NCBI GenBank assembly: GCA_016946835.1
Contig: JACVTC010000135.1
Location: forward strand, 96,001-160,000
Origin: Neocallimastix lanati (nom. inval.)
Taxonomy: Eukaryota; Neocallimastigomycota; Neocallimastigomycetes; Neocallimastigales; Neocallimastigaceae
Direction: 5' to 3'
Length of the DNA: 64,000 bases
In this document: positions 40,601-55,600 of the stretch, piece after piece
Layout: each line of letters opens with the position of its first letter
Position numbering within the stretch: position 1 is the first letter of the stretch
Translations under genes and position numbers: made by a program
The notes under the pieces: generated by a model
The model's input: only the letters and a program-made list of their open reading frames with translations
The model's database searches: none
What the model was told of the DNA's origin: nothing

Positions 40601-43600
40601 TTGCTAACAATCATCAACGACTCAGCAGCCTTGTTAACATAATAACCTAATTTCTTGGATGAAGAGATGTCTCTTTGGACAAGACCACTACTACTTTCTT
40701 CAACTTCAATAGCACTACCGACGACACCACCTTCAACTAAGACTTCATAATTAGTACCGAAGAAGTAGAAACCAACCTCAGTCTCGATACTCCATTTACC
40801 ACTACCTGCACTCTTGACCAATGGTAAGTTTTCAGAAATAACATTGACGACACGTACATTAGCACCAACGCTAACTTCATTACAGCTTCCCTTTGTACAC
40901 TTGTAGGCGATAGCCTTTACAGGTTCTTCACTTTCAATTGGTAAAGAGGTGTTCTTGTCGATAACGACATAACCGTTGATATCCATCTTGTAAATGTTTC
41001 CATTCTCCAATTTGACAATGATCTTTTCATTGGCATCATAGCTATACTTTACGTCTTCTCCATCAGCAGCAACACCAACAATAGATCCATCATCAACTTC
41101 TTCTGGTTCTTCTTCTTCCACTTGTTCTTGTCCTTCGATTTGTTCTTGTCCCTCGACTGGTTCTTGTCCCTCGGCTGGTTCTTGACCTTCAACAGGTTCT
41201 TGAGCAGGAGCTTCAGCACCGTCTCTCTTTTCAGTTGTGGATGATACTCCTCTAGTGACTAAAATTAAGGTTCTACCGTCGACACATACATCGCCTGTTC
41301 TAATTGTGCCCTCTGATGTGATTGTTCTTCCATCATCTCCAATAGTACAACCTTGAATTTCTTTTGCTTTTTGCCATTTGTTCTTGTATTCAACAATAAT
41401 ATTAACATCTTCTGCGCTACTGTTAATATAGATACCATTTTCAACGCCGTCAATAACATTGGTAATGACTTTACCGTTTTCTTCGATCACATAGGCAAAC
41501 ATCACTTCTTCACTATCCTTAACAGCATAACCCTTACTGTTAAAGAAGTAATTACCATCAACGGTGGCTACTCTCCAAGTCTTGCTATCTCCATTGTAGT
41601 AGAGAATGGTTGGTGATTCCGTAGAGGCATTGGCCATATTTAAGTAATAGCCGGTAGCTAAATCATTTACTAATTGACAATGACCATCTTCACAATGGTA
41701 GGCATTAGCCTTATTTTCTAATGAACCTTCGTATAACATACTGTTCTTTCCCACCACATAAAGACCATTCTTCTTAATATTCTTGAAAGCATTACCGCTA
41801 ATACTATATAATTTTTCGCCAATGAGGAATAAGTATTCTCTGTGATCATAACTGAATATACAATTTATTTGATCCACAGAATCATTTGTTAATACGGTCT
41901 TTGGAATACAGATACCCAATTCAGAATCATAACAGAATTTCTCGCTATTAATTTCTTCATTTAATTCATAGGATTGACACATTCTCTTATCCTTCACTTC
42001 AACACTATCAACAAGTTTAACGGCATCTTCCCATCCTTCTACTTCATTACTTTCAATCATTAAGCCATCAAATTGGTAGTATCCAATTCTGTTTTCATCC
42101 TTCGTTATATCAACAACTTCACCCTTCACAATTTCATAGACACTGCTGATCCTACGATTATGTTCGTCAATGGAATAGCCATCTTCGAAGAAGAAGTAAA
42201 TACCATCATCCCTTACTCTTCTCCATTTTCCTTCAACACTTTCATATTCAACGATTGAAGGTTTCTTTGTGGCATTATTAATAATATACTTTTGTTTCTT
42301 AAACACTTCTAATTTTGCGGAGTCACAGCTTCCTGAAGAAATACTACTTGAATTCTCGTAGTAGCATACACCATCATCTGTATCAACTTCCATAAACTCT
42401 TCAGAATCTAATGGTGAAGCACCATCCAAGATATATAAGCCATCCTCAACGGTTTCCAAATACTTTTGTCTTACGGCATACAATTTTGTGTCAACATAGA
42501 CCAAGACGTTTTCGCCATCGTCACTACCTTCATTTCCGTTATATGATATAATTTCATTATTTACATCATACTTTAAGTTTTCATCGTCTGAATACATATT
42601 ATAACCTCTTATAAAGGTGTCTGGTTTTGCGCTATTGACATAAATATTCATGGTATTATAATCTGAAACTACAGTGTATTCTCCATTATTATCTTTGACG
42701 CATTCCTTATCTTCAGAATTTGAACAATTGTATATCTTCTTAATTTCTCCGTTACTAGTGACGTAGTAGGCGTTATATATAAATGTTGCCGTATTATCGA
42801 CGATACCTTCACTGGTAAAGAAGTAGTATCCTTCCTTGGATACATTAGCAAACTTCTTTGTTTCAGGATAGTAAACCATCAATCTATTGTTTCCAGTAGC
42901 TGCTTCATTAATGATGACTTCTTGATCAACATCGAGTTCGTCTTCCACTTCTTCACAACTACCACCACTACATACAATAACATGAGCAGGAATTTCTGGA
43001 TATACACTACTGAATTCACTCCATTCTCCGTTCAGTACATATATACCATCCGTAACTTTCTGTATAGAATTTCCATCTAATCGATAGAATACATCCTCAA
43101 TATATCTGTATTTAATGGAAGAAGTATTTCCGGAGTAACAGTAATGTATATTGTCTTCACCATCATTTCCTTCTACTTCCTCAACAACATATAACTTTCC
43201 ACCAATATAGCAGGCATCTCCACTATTTAATACAACAGTGGCATCGGTTGCCGCACATTTATTGCCACTAATTATTTTACAAACATTATATTTAACAACG
43301 ATTTCACTTTGCGAGTTTTCTCTCTTCACGACAACTACTTTATTTCTATCCAAGTTAGAATCGCTTATATAGAAACCATCATTTGAAACTGTAGAATAAG
43401 TAATCGTGTCACCAACATCAATTAATTTATTATCATTATCCTTCTCTTTGTTAATTGTTGCTGTGACATCATCGCTATTGAAGAAGAAGTAACTATTCTT
43501 ATTGACTACATTCCAATTTCCAGCCTTATAGTATAAGACTCTTCCATTTGCATCACGGTAATATCTTCCTTCCGCAATATTTCCCGGATTTACTGTTCTA

Positions 43601-46600
43601 CATTCATAGCTATCTGAACCTTCAATGACTTGTCCCGCTACTATTCCATTATCTAAATCATCTGTTTCATAGTATCTATGGTATACCGCACATTTATAGG
43701 CTGTTGCTTTAACCGCATTGACTGTAAATACCTGTTTATTATCCTCATTAATGACATAGTATCCTTGGTTAGAATACTTATTAAATAAGGTAATTACATT
43801 TTCATCAATATCGGCTATTATCTTTGAATAATAATTACCGGCGAATAATACATTGGAGTTTCCAAGTTGGTAATAGCCGTGTCTAAGATAACTTTCGGTA
43901 TTATCATTAATCTTAAGAGTGGCATCCGTGTCATATCTCAAACAATTGGCCTTTGAGCTTGACTTATTTTCTATTCCTTCTCCAATGGCTATATAAATAC
44001 CCTTGAGGTCACCGTCGGTAACGACACACACTTCACCAGCAGTTATCCTTTGGTTGGCTTGTACGTTTTGGCAATAGTTCTTTCTGGTACTGGTACACTT
44101 GTTAATTACTGCCTTCATCTTAAGCTTTGTCGTGGTGTCTTCATCCCTCTTTCTTAATTGAGATTCATCTACTTCAGGAGTTTCCTTATCCACAATATTC
44201 ATTACTTGAATAGCAATTCCTTCTCCATTTCTATCGGCTTTATTTAATACATATTTGTCACTACTTCCAATGCTTGAATTTGGATTCCAAGTATTTCCTA
44301 ATTTATATACTGAAATATAGTCTAGCGAGGTTACATTGACAGTACTTCTATATGGTTTTAAGTTGTACTCGGAGTTACTTTTAAAGATGTAGTAACCCTT
44401 ATCATTAACGACTTCAAAGAACTGTCTGCTCTTATCTAATAAATACATCTTTCTATTATTTTTACGATCAGTATAGAGGTAAGCGTCACTCTGAATATCT
44501 TCTTTATTTCCAGTATCTAATACAATATTTGTCGTTGTAATATCAATCTTTGACATCATAAATTTAATATTATCATTATCTTCTACCTTATATATAATTT
44601 CTTTTTGATCAATATTAGTGGAGAGCGTACACTGTTCAATATTATTGACATTTGGACGACAGTTATGTTTAATGACTTCCCAGGAATTACTTTTTTCTAG
44701 ATAACGGACCATCTTTTCATCAGAGGCTTTGTTAATATAAATACGTTCATCTACAGGTTTCTTAAGTTCAATACAATTATTTTTAACACATTCATAGAGT
44801 CTTGATTTATTAAGGTCAGTGTCTTCAATAATACCTTTTCTTGTTTCTGTAGAAATAATATAGTAACCTAGATCCTTTTCATAAAGACTAACAATGGCAT
44901 TCTTCGTAACCTTCAATACTTCATCCTTTTCTTCCTTTCCAAGGAATCTGGATTTTCTGTAGTGGTAGAATATTTCACTGCTGTCGTTTATGGCTACACA
45001 ATTGCCAGTGTCCTTGGCTTTAATAAAGTTTTCAACGTAGAGTAATTTTGGTTTTTGATTAATTTTTCCATTAATATCTTTGATGACGTATAAACAATAA
45101 CTATTTCTACTAATATTATCGCTCTTTGCCTTACAGGTACTGATATCTTGAACGGAATCATAGTTATAGGTACATTTAACGGCTACTTCGCTAGCACACT
45201 TAAATTTATCTTTTTCTCTAATACATTTAATGATGCTTTCATCATTGCCAAAATCAACATAGTAACCTTCCATACCATCATCAATTACCTTACAGGTACC
45301 AGAGGAACAACTGATTAAGTTCTCCCATGGTCCATTAACATAATATCCATCGCCATTTATAATATAACTAAGTTTATTGGTTGTTGGGTCACACTTCAAT
45401 ATACGACCATCATCATATATATATTCATTGATTCCACTATTGCCACAGGTAGTTTTTAATGTACAGACATTAGAGGCACATACATAGATTTTATATTTTG
45501 TATTGGTTAAATCCATTGTCTTTCCATTGGCAATATGAACTATCTTATTAGCATTATCAATGATATATATTCCATCACCCAATTTACTAATACTATTATT
45601 AGTTTCGCCAGCATTTAATTTATACATACTTCCATTAACTTGGAAATAAATAGCTACACTCTTCTCACTTTGGCCAATACTACTATAAGTTGTTATAACA
45701 TCACTATCTTCATAGGAATAACCTCTACCGTTAATATGGTTTGTACATAATCCAGAGCTTTCTTTGATAAGATAATTCCTATTGGAGGCGGAAGTACAAA
45801 TTTGTCCTGCAGAGAGTTGCTTTCCAGTGCATTTTTCTTCCTTAAAGTCATAGGTACATGTTGAATTAGCTTCGGACGCTCCTGAATAAGACCTTGAACT
45901 TCTTACGAAGTACTTACTAACTTCATAGTTGTAGCTAATACCATTGTTAAGATAGTTGACCATATAGTGTTCACTACTACTCAAAGTTCGAACATTAACA
46001 CAATTAGCTTCATCAATACCTGTATTTATTTCTTTGTAAGCAAAATAAATATCTTTAGTGTTCTTAGTTTCATATCTACATAGACTTCCAGGGCCAATTA
46101 TTGGTTCATCTCTTACTTCAGAGTAAGTTTGATAATCTGGTTCGTCATTGTAACTGATATAACAAATACCTTCTTTGTAAGGGAGTAATGTACATTTTTC
46201 TAGTTCTTCGTATTTCATAATATTACACACACCACCGCTTTCACAGGCATATATAATTTCGGTGTCGACATTATTGATTTTAATTTTAGTAATGTAATAG
46301 CCACCAACAGCACCAATTATATCAATCATATTTCTACATTTAAGCACGTTATTTTGCTTTATACACTCATAAATACTACGGACGCTATCATCCTCTGAGG
46401 TAACCATTTTATCCGAATCATTTAATATATAATTACCTTCTGTGGTCACCCTATCCCATTTAGTACAAGCGCCATTGGCGCAGGTTCCTTTCATTAATAC
46501 ACCGTTAATATTTTCATATAGATATGCTCCATTATAATTTTCACTCGTAACCGCTGTACATCTTCCACTACTACATCCATACATAACAGTAGGATTAGAA

Positions 46601-49600
46601 CCGATGGCATAATTTCCATCCTCAGCTACAATAGCTCTATTTTCTCCTAATTTTACTGGAACATATTCTACGGAAGCTCCAGGTAATACCTCATTATTAA
46701 TTACAGTGATGGCCGATGAGGATAAGGCTACGGAACTCTTTTTATCGATACATAACTTGTATCCGCCAGAAGATATTATTTCACCAACCTTAGAACAGGT
46801 AGTAGGAATAGTTTCTGTATACTCTGTACATTGACCAGCATCACATTTGATTATTGGAACGACATCTTTTTCTGTCATTTTTTCCTTTTTAGGATTGAAA
46901 GAAGTAGCACCGTTGATATACCATCCACTTTCATCAGGATCTACATTATATTCCTCACATCCAAATTCTTTAGTACATTTAATTAATCCACCATCATTTT
47001 CAGCACTTAAGAACCATCCTTCCTTCAATTCTCTTTCCTTACATTCGGATATACTTTCAGTTTTGAATGGATTATCAGGATCCTCCTGCTTCTTCTCATT
47101 CGATATACATTGTATCAATGGATATTTTCTTGATGCACCAACTCGGAAGCCTTCCTTTACTCCAGTTTTTTCTTCTCCATTAATGGTAAATGTCTTACCG
47201 GAATTTTTGGACTTACATTGTCTATTGGAACAGTAAACTAATTCAACATTCTTTCCTTCCTTATTGGTCTTCAGGTAATAATTATCTCTTGGAATTTCAT
47301 TATAGCTACATTCACCCAAATTGCATTGATATAATCTTCCCCACTCTCCAACACTTGAAATTATATCATCTTCACGAGCGACCACATTTGTTGTTAATTT
47401 CATTTGATAAATAGCTGAATTTCCTACAGAGATTAAAATTGTCTTATTATCCACTGTAACACCTGGGAAGGTATTGGCAATTGGAATGGTCATGACAGCA
47501 TCAAATTCGTCTGTAACACTAACAATTTTGCTAGTGGAGAGACAGAGCTTAAATCCTTCATTGTAAATCAAATAGCCGCTTGTTTCACATTTGGTTGCAT
47601 CCTTGGCTGGAACAATTTCATAATTTCCAGCTTTAGCACCATCATATTTTATGTAACGTTTATCTTGGAAAACGTTATTAAAGTACCAACCATTCTTTGG
47701 TTGAGCTACGACAGCACATTTAACACCATCAGTGTCCTTACTTTCACAACGGTATAAAGTACCAACGGCAGCTCCGACGCTTTTCAGTAATTCACCATTA
47801 TTAGCAATAATAATGTAACCTAAACCACTGTACTGTTTTATATAATCCTTCTTAATTTCAACAACTATTATTTTACTGCTGTCGTCCTCCTCGGTCACCT
47901 TTACATCGCCGAATGAGGCGTTCATTCCTAAAGTTAAAACATAGTAAGAAGAATTTTCATCCGTTTTCTTCACCGATATTGGAGCACTATCTTTCTTATT
48001 ACATAAGAGGTATTCCTGTAATTTACCTCCACTTTCACTTCTGACTAACTTACCAAGTTGCTCATCACTACACTTTTTAACTGCTTCAAAAATAATACTA
48101 GTACTATCTGCAATGCTACATTTTCCAGTCTTACAGCTGATGATACTCTTCTTGTATCTATCCTCTTTAGGAATAGCAGCATTAATATAATATCCATTAC
48201 CAATATCACTGGCATCTATCTTCTTACATTCCTTACTACTACCACTGCAATAAATTAATTCATTATTATTATCTGAATCAGCCGCAGTACCATCAACTTC
48301 GGTGTCAACATCTGCTGGATCCTCCGCTAATATCTTATTTTCACTATCAATGAGATAGTAGCCTTCCCCTTTAAATATGACAGCGTATTCACCACCTGTT
48401 TCCACAACGAAAGCTTCAAGATTATCACCTCCAGGGAAGTGATGACTACCTGAAATAATATAGTATTTATCATCTTCAATAGTCTTTTGAGTATCAGCAT
48501 CAATATAGATACTAGATCCACTGACATCACCTGGTTCAGAACCAGAGGCGATAGAACATTTTCCGTAGTCACATCTATAAAAGTTTCCAGCAATCTTCTT
48601 ATAACCTGCTGTGATACTACATTCGCCGTTCTTACAGTAGAACATTTGATTTCCCTCCTCGGTGGCATCGTTAGCTGTGGTCACTAACATATTGCCTTTG
48701 AACACTTCAACATGGACACCTTCCGTGAATTGCTTCTTACAGGTACCGGTTGTATCTTCTTCACTTTCTTTGTGTCTTTCGTAAATTGATTTAACGCCAT
48801 TCGATTCATTTATACAGTATTCACCCAAATTAATTAATTTGGTTCCCACCTTACATTGGGTATTACATTTAGCTATGCCTACGGTGGTAGATTTATTTTC
48901 CTCATCGTAATAACCAAGACCGATTACAGCATTACCGTTAACAACGACATAATTCTTTCCGTTAGGGAAAGCATTTTTGATTGAAAATACCGAGGACTCT
49001 CCAGCTCTAATAGAAAGGTTAATGGCTTCCTTAGATTTTCCACAGAAGATATATTGATTACCACTGTAGATCAATTCACCTTCACTTTTACATTGGGAAT
49101 TCAAGGATTCGATCAATTCACAACTACCAGAGATACACTTTATCGCTTTTATTCCCTCCTGTCCACTGACGTACCATCCATCAGAAATATCTTCATTGGT
49201 ATACTTCTTTTCACACTTTCCAATCTTTGAATTACAAATGTAAAGAGATTTCAAACTATCGGATTTTCCTGCCAGTTTATTTTCACTTTCATTCAATACT
49301 ACATAGTTATCGGTTCTATAGATGGTAATAGAATATTTGGTAGCTTCGGCAATAATCTTCATATTCTCGCTTCCTGGGAATTGACTATCAATGGCATAAT
49401 AAAGTTTTTCATCCTTTTTACTAAACTTCAGACCAGCTATGGGTTCCTCAACTTCATCCGTCATATTACACTTTCCATCTACACATTTAATGATTTTTTG
49501 GTATTTGTCGGATTTGTAAAAACCATTACTTGGATTGGGAACAACTTCACAGTTGCTGTTAGACTCAGAACATTTAATGAGTATATTATTATCCTCATTT

Positions 49601-52600
49601 TCTTGACTAGTAATGAGCTGATGATCTGATTTTATTAACAAATATCCATTTCCAGTGACTTTCGTCATTTCTTTACCGCTTCCACTAATTTGAACTAAAA
49701 TTTTATCACCATATTCAGTGACTGGGAAATCTGATTTTCTTCTAATCGTAAGAGTATAGTATCCATCATTATTGACGGAATCGCCATCTGCAATACATAA
49801 TTTTTCATTGACAATGGCACCTTCCCCAGCAATATCACAATTACTGTTTTGTGTTTCCTTATAGAATAAGCAATCACTAGTATCACAGAGAGCATAGCCA
49901 TCATTTCCAACGACATAACCATAGGTGATGTTACATTTATCTTTAGATGGACAATCGTACATTGTGGCTCCAAAATGCTTTCCTCTAATTTTACTAGTAT
50001 CGATTTTTCTGTAGGTCGAATCGAATAATTTAATACCGATACTTTCATCGTCTTTACAATCTGATTTATAGATTGTTCCATCCAATATACAGTATTGACC
50101 ATCCAATAAAACTTCACCATTCGAGCGAAGGCATTTTCCGGTTAATTCAGTCTTCACTAAATCTTTATCTTTACCATTACCATTAGGTTTCAAGATGTAC
50201 TTACATTCATCTAAGCCATGGGTGGGAGGAACAGCAGATATATCACATCCATCTGTGGTACATTTAATATGAGCATCTTGGCTTCCGGTGGCAGCGTAAT
50301 TCTCAAACAATAGATTTGCTTCAGCATTCATTAATTCACATTTGGAATTATGACAGACGACATACGCATTTTCTTTCTTACCCTTTTGAGCACTATTTAA
50401 GAGGTACTTCTTCTCATCTCCATCTCTACTGACTTCTTTACAGCGACTTCCAGTACAAATATAGGCCTTCACATTGGAAGCATTAATTCCTATTTCATTT
50501 GTAATCTTGCGATGGTACTGATCATCAATAATTATATTGGAAGTTTCACCTTTATCTTCAACTTCACTGTATTGTACTGTAGTTAATTCATTCATAATAA
50601 CGTATTCTTCACCATCTCTTTTTCTTAGGCCACCAAAACTTGATCCAAATAAATATTGATTATACAAACCGTTACCTTGGATACCACCAACAGTAACTTT
50701 TCCTTCACTAAATGAGATTCCTTTGGCGATCATGGAGAACCATTCACATATTCCGGAGCGACATTCAATGGCTTCATCATTTTCATTATCCTTATCAATA
50801 TATATACCATCCATGATTTTACTGGTGACTTCCTTTGCAGAAGTTTCTGAATCCTTCTTACTCAACAAGACACCATTCTTTAAATTGAAACCGGTAATTG
50901 GTTCCACACCCAATTCTCTCTTAACACAGGCAGATCCAATATCACATTCATACTTAAAGGTACCCTCATTCAAAAATACGGTCTTTAAAACACTTTTATT
51001 TTGATCAGTAGCATATTTGTAATAGCCGTTATTCGTTTGATAATCATATTCTATATCCCTCTTAGTACTGTCACTTTTTCTTACCTCTGCATTTGTAAGA
51101 TTAGTATCGGTGAGTAATGTCTTCTTATAGTAGAGTTTCTTATCCTTTAAACAGACTACCTTTTCGTCAGCTGAAGGCGATACCGTTTCAGGACAATCGT
51201 CCACTTCCTTTATGGTTTTCTTGAAAATGACACTATATTTACTGACGTCTGCCAAAATATATCTGCTACTAGTACCAGCAGTGGGGAAGTACTTGTTATT
51301 CAGAGCGTATAAGTAATTAATATTTACGGTTGAAATATCCAAGTTGCCCTCATTACTTACATTATCACTTTGGCACAAGTAGAACGCCCATTTATCATCT
51401 TTACAAACAGGATTACTATCTTCGTCTGGAGTACATTCTCCATAAATAATGACATTATAATTAGCGTTATTGCAATACACATTCTTTGTGTCATCAAGTT
51501 TATCATATTTAATAGTTTTACATTCAGTCTTGTCACATCTGTAGAAGAGGTGTCCACTGTAATCCAAGAAGTAGCCACCTTCCTTCACCTTCTTTTCACA
51601 GAGACCACTTCCGGAACCACTACAGAAATAGAGTTCTTTACCATCATAGTAGTAACCATCCACTTTCTTTTGGGAAATAATATCCTTAGTAATGGTAAAG
51701 ATAGCAAATTTATCACCAGTGACTCCTGAAATCCATGGAATATTAGAAGATTTCACTTTAACCATGACCTCCTTGGTTTCATCCGTTTTTGGAAGGTATA
51801 CTCCATCACTATTGACACACCATTTAATATTACCATTTTCTTTTACAAATTTAGCACTATCTGTAGAGCAGCTATTGACAAATGCGTCTTCTAAACAGAC
51901 GGCATTGATTCCAACTTTTGTATAATTGTTAATATTACAACGAATCATGGATCTGGAACTAGTATCAGCATTGACATACCAACCATTGACAATAGAAATT
52001 TCAGGATCTTCATTATAATAATTAACTTTGGATTGATCATTTATTAATAATGGTTTATATTCTTTATTTTCATCACCATTAAGATAAAAACCTTTTAGAA
52101 TGGAAGATACGGAATATTCCACACATTCATTATCACATTTTATAACCCTCTTAGGACTAGTATCTTTATTTGTCTTATACCAATTACCAACGTTATTTAT
52201 TACTTTGCAATCATAGTTTATACACTTTATCAATTTTTTATCTTCTCCATTAACACTATATTTCGTTAAATCATCTATAATTAACGGAGTAGTACCACTA
52301 CAAGATCCATTAAGACAATGAATTAAATAGTTTTCACCAGTAGCATTTATGTACTCTCCATCTCTTGGATTGTTTTCTTTTTTACATTGGATATCGTTAT
52401 TTTTTTTTAAACATGAAATTAAAATATGATTGTCATTATCAACATACCATCCTTCTTTTGGTTTCGATTCTCCAGTACAACTTTCACTATCAACACAATT
52501 TAAAAGTTTATATTCGGAATCACCGCTGAGGAACCATTTTCCTTGATATGCTGAGGTATCTTCACATTTATTACTTTCACATTTGATGAGATATTTTCCC

Positions 52601-55600
52601 GTCTTAAGGTAGTAGCCATCATTAGCCTCGGCATAGTCACAACGGATTTTTCCGACAGAGGTATTACAACGCACTAACTGCTTGGAGATGTCTTGACTTT
52701 TGTAGTAGCCTTGTTCTAGGCCTGAGGCTCTTCCACAGCTTTCCCCAGTACATTGAATTAAACCATCCTTATCATAGGGAAGGTAGTATCCATCCTTATT
52801 GATAATATCGATACATGTTCCAGAACAGTCGTTTTCACAAGATTGAAGCTTATTGGTGGCGCTAAGACAGTAGACATACGTCTTCCTGGCATCAATGGTG
52901 GCCAATGTACATTTACCATCCTTATCACAACTAATGTTGCTGCTGCCATCATAGTTTGGATAGGTCTTACTGACTTCATCTTGTAGCGTACAGGTACTCT
53001 GTTCACACTTGTAAACCTTTCCTTGCTGAGCACCAGTGGCAATAACTTTGCCTTTTGACCCATCAGCAACAAGGTAGTATGAAACTTCGTTGAATTTAAC
53101 TGGGGTAATTTTCTTTCCTTCAAAATTAATGAGGATTGTTCCTGCAGATGATCCTGGGAATATTTCGTTCGCAACAGTAATGAAATATTTTCCAGAAGTT
53201 GCAGTGACACTTTCTTCCTTTATTTTTGAGGAGTCTTCTTCATTATAAGTAATACAAATTTTACCATTTGATTTAATTTTGCCAACATAGCTTGCTGATT
53301 TACACCAATTCGTATCTTCTGTAGTAACAGCGGTTATAAAACTGCATCCATTGCTACTATCACATTGAATAACTTCTTCTGATTTATTAATGTAATAACC
53401 ATTCTGTAAATTTCCTTTTTGTACTACGGAGAAATTACTATTACTATTTGTAGTAATAATTAAATTTTTATTCGTATTAGCAGTATTATAGTTAATATAG
53501 TAATTCTTTACAGTTGTTGGAACAGCACATTTGTACACATCTTCTGATTCTTTTTTACAAACTACTAATTTTCCATTAGAAATATTTTCATCAACATCTA
53601 TAATTTTTGAAGTATCCTTATCAACAATGTATGCAAACTCTTCATTCACATTACTTACTGGAAAAGTATACGCTGAACTGGCCACAATCTTACCATTTTT
53701 AATATCCATGAAATAATTACCTTCCACTTCAGAACATGAATTCTTTGCTACACAATAAATGACCAATTTATTTGTATCTCCTTTATTTCCATTAAGAAGG
53801 ACATCATTAACTTCACCGTCCTTACGTATCCATTTTTCGGTGGCTGGTTCATCTCTCTTTCTTCGAGCAGCCGCAGCCGTTTGTCCTGTAATTATGGCTT
53901 TTACATTTCCCTTTTCACCATTTAAATAGAATTTAGTTGCATCAATCGTTTCGCTTCCCTCAATAACTTTACATTCAGTCATGTCACATGAAATTAACTT
54001 CAATCCATTGTCTGAAATATAGACATCACGATCCTTAACGTCGTCGTAAGGGGCACAAGCGGTGTTCGCGCCACTGGTCGTACATTTAATCAAAACGAGA
54101 GCCTTTTGACTGCTGTCCACATAGTAATCCCCTGGTTTGTCGACGGCTTCACACTTTCCCTCACTCTGTTTACACCTTATAATCTTTCTATCGGCGCTAT
54201 TGAGGAAGGTCTTCTCTTCCAGAGATTCATCGTTCCCTTCAAAGAGCGTACTGGCAGCCTTACTTTCACATTTTTTATCGTTACATTCGATGAGATTGGC
54301 ATCACTACCAACGTAGAAACTGTACTTCGGATTATCAGTGGTGACTTCACAATCAATTTTTATGCTATCGGTGGTTTCACCCGGCTTCTTATACTTTACT
54401 TCATCACATTTGATCAAGGAAAGGTCCTTGAGGCCATTGATGTAATAACCTTTAGCAATTTTTTTGGCTTCAGTTTCTTCTGTAGGTGACTTTTCATTAC
54501 ATTCATTGCTGTCACAGCTGATCAATCCCTTTCCAGAGTTCGTAAAGTATTTATTTTGTCCATACTTGGCATTCTCAGGAACTTCACAGGTTCCACCGGT
54601 ACAAACAATAAGTTTGGCACTGAGTTCCTTCTGATTCAAGACGAAATTCTTTTCGCTATTCAGGAAGACTTCCGTTCCAGTAGTACTTTTAACTTTACAT
54701 TCTAATTGATTTTTATCTGTTTCACCTGCACCGAATACTTTCTTTTTACATTCTACCAGACCATTGGCACCTTTTGATCGATCGACATAGTAACCCTCAT
54801 TGGCAAGTACATACTTTGTTTCGTCTGTTAAAGCTTCAATACCAATGGCTTTAATTTGAATTAATTGATAGCTGTTATTCTTGCTATTCTTATTCACAAA
54901 CTTGGCGCCATCATCCTTCATTTCAATTTCCGTGTTGAAAGTACAGTAATAGAACTTACCATCCTCCTTCTTAATGATTTCGTTGTCTCCTGTGCAGGCA
55001 GATTTCTTTTCCACAAGCGTCACTCTATAGCCTTTGTCATTGTCTACCTTCACAGCAATATTCGATTTTGTTGTGACCCCTGGAAAAGCGTTGCTCTCCA
55101 CCGTTACCAAGTATTCTTTAACTTCACTTAAGTCGACACCGTTACCACCACTACAGAATTTTTTGTCGGCTAAACTAATCTTACCAATGTTACTATTTGA
55201 ACAAGTTTCACTACTATAACTTTCACAACTTGTCTTTGAAGTACATTTTATTCCAGTGGCAGCAGAACCAGCTGCAGCAGGAACATTCAAATAATATCCT
55301 GGTGCATCGACGGCGGTTAGTTTACAATTAGCAGAAGCATCACATTTAATTAATGGGTAGGATTCCTTTGTAAATACATCTGCATTTAAATAATAATAAT
55401 TTTCAGTTGGTCCTTCGACAAAGACGGACATCAAATATTCATCACCGGATACACTAAGAGTAGCAATTTTACCAGATGTAGTTGATTCAATAATTTTTTT
55501 ACTAGTACTGTCGATAAGGTAGTAGCCACCTTCAGTTTTACAATTTCCTTTAAATTTGCAGTCAGTTCCGGGTGTACAACTAGATTCAGAATTTAGTTCA

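Noticed and set aside
37886-55219. Many + strand frames of 60-165 codons across the scaffoldin C exon
   Set aside because: Antisense or frame-shifted shadows of the 18-kb exon; none has its own motif, and their composition mirrors the sense gene.
21571-55434. Bacterial-type cohesin domains in the scaffoldins
   Set aside because: No cohesin-like sequence could be recognised; the repeats are Cys-rich and of a different kind.
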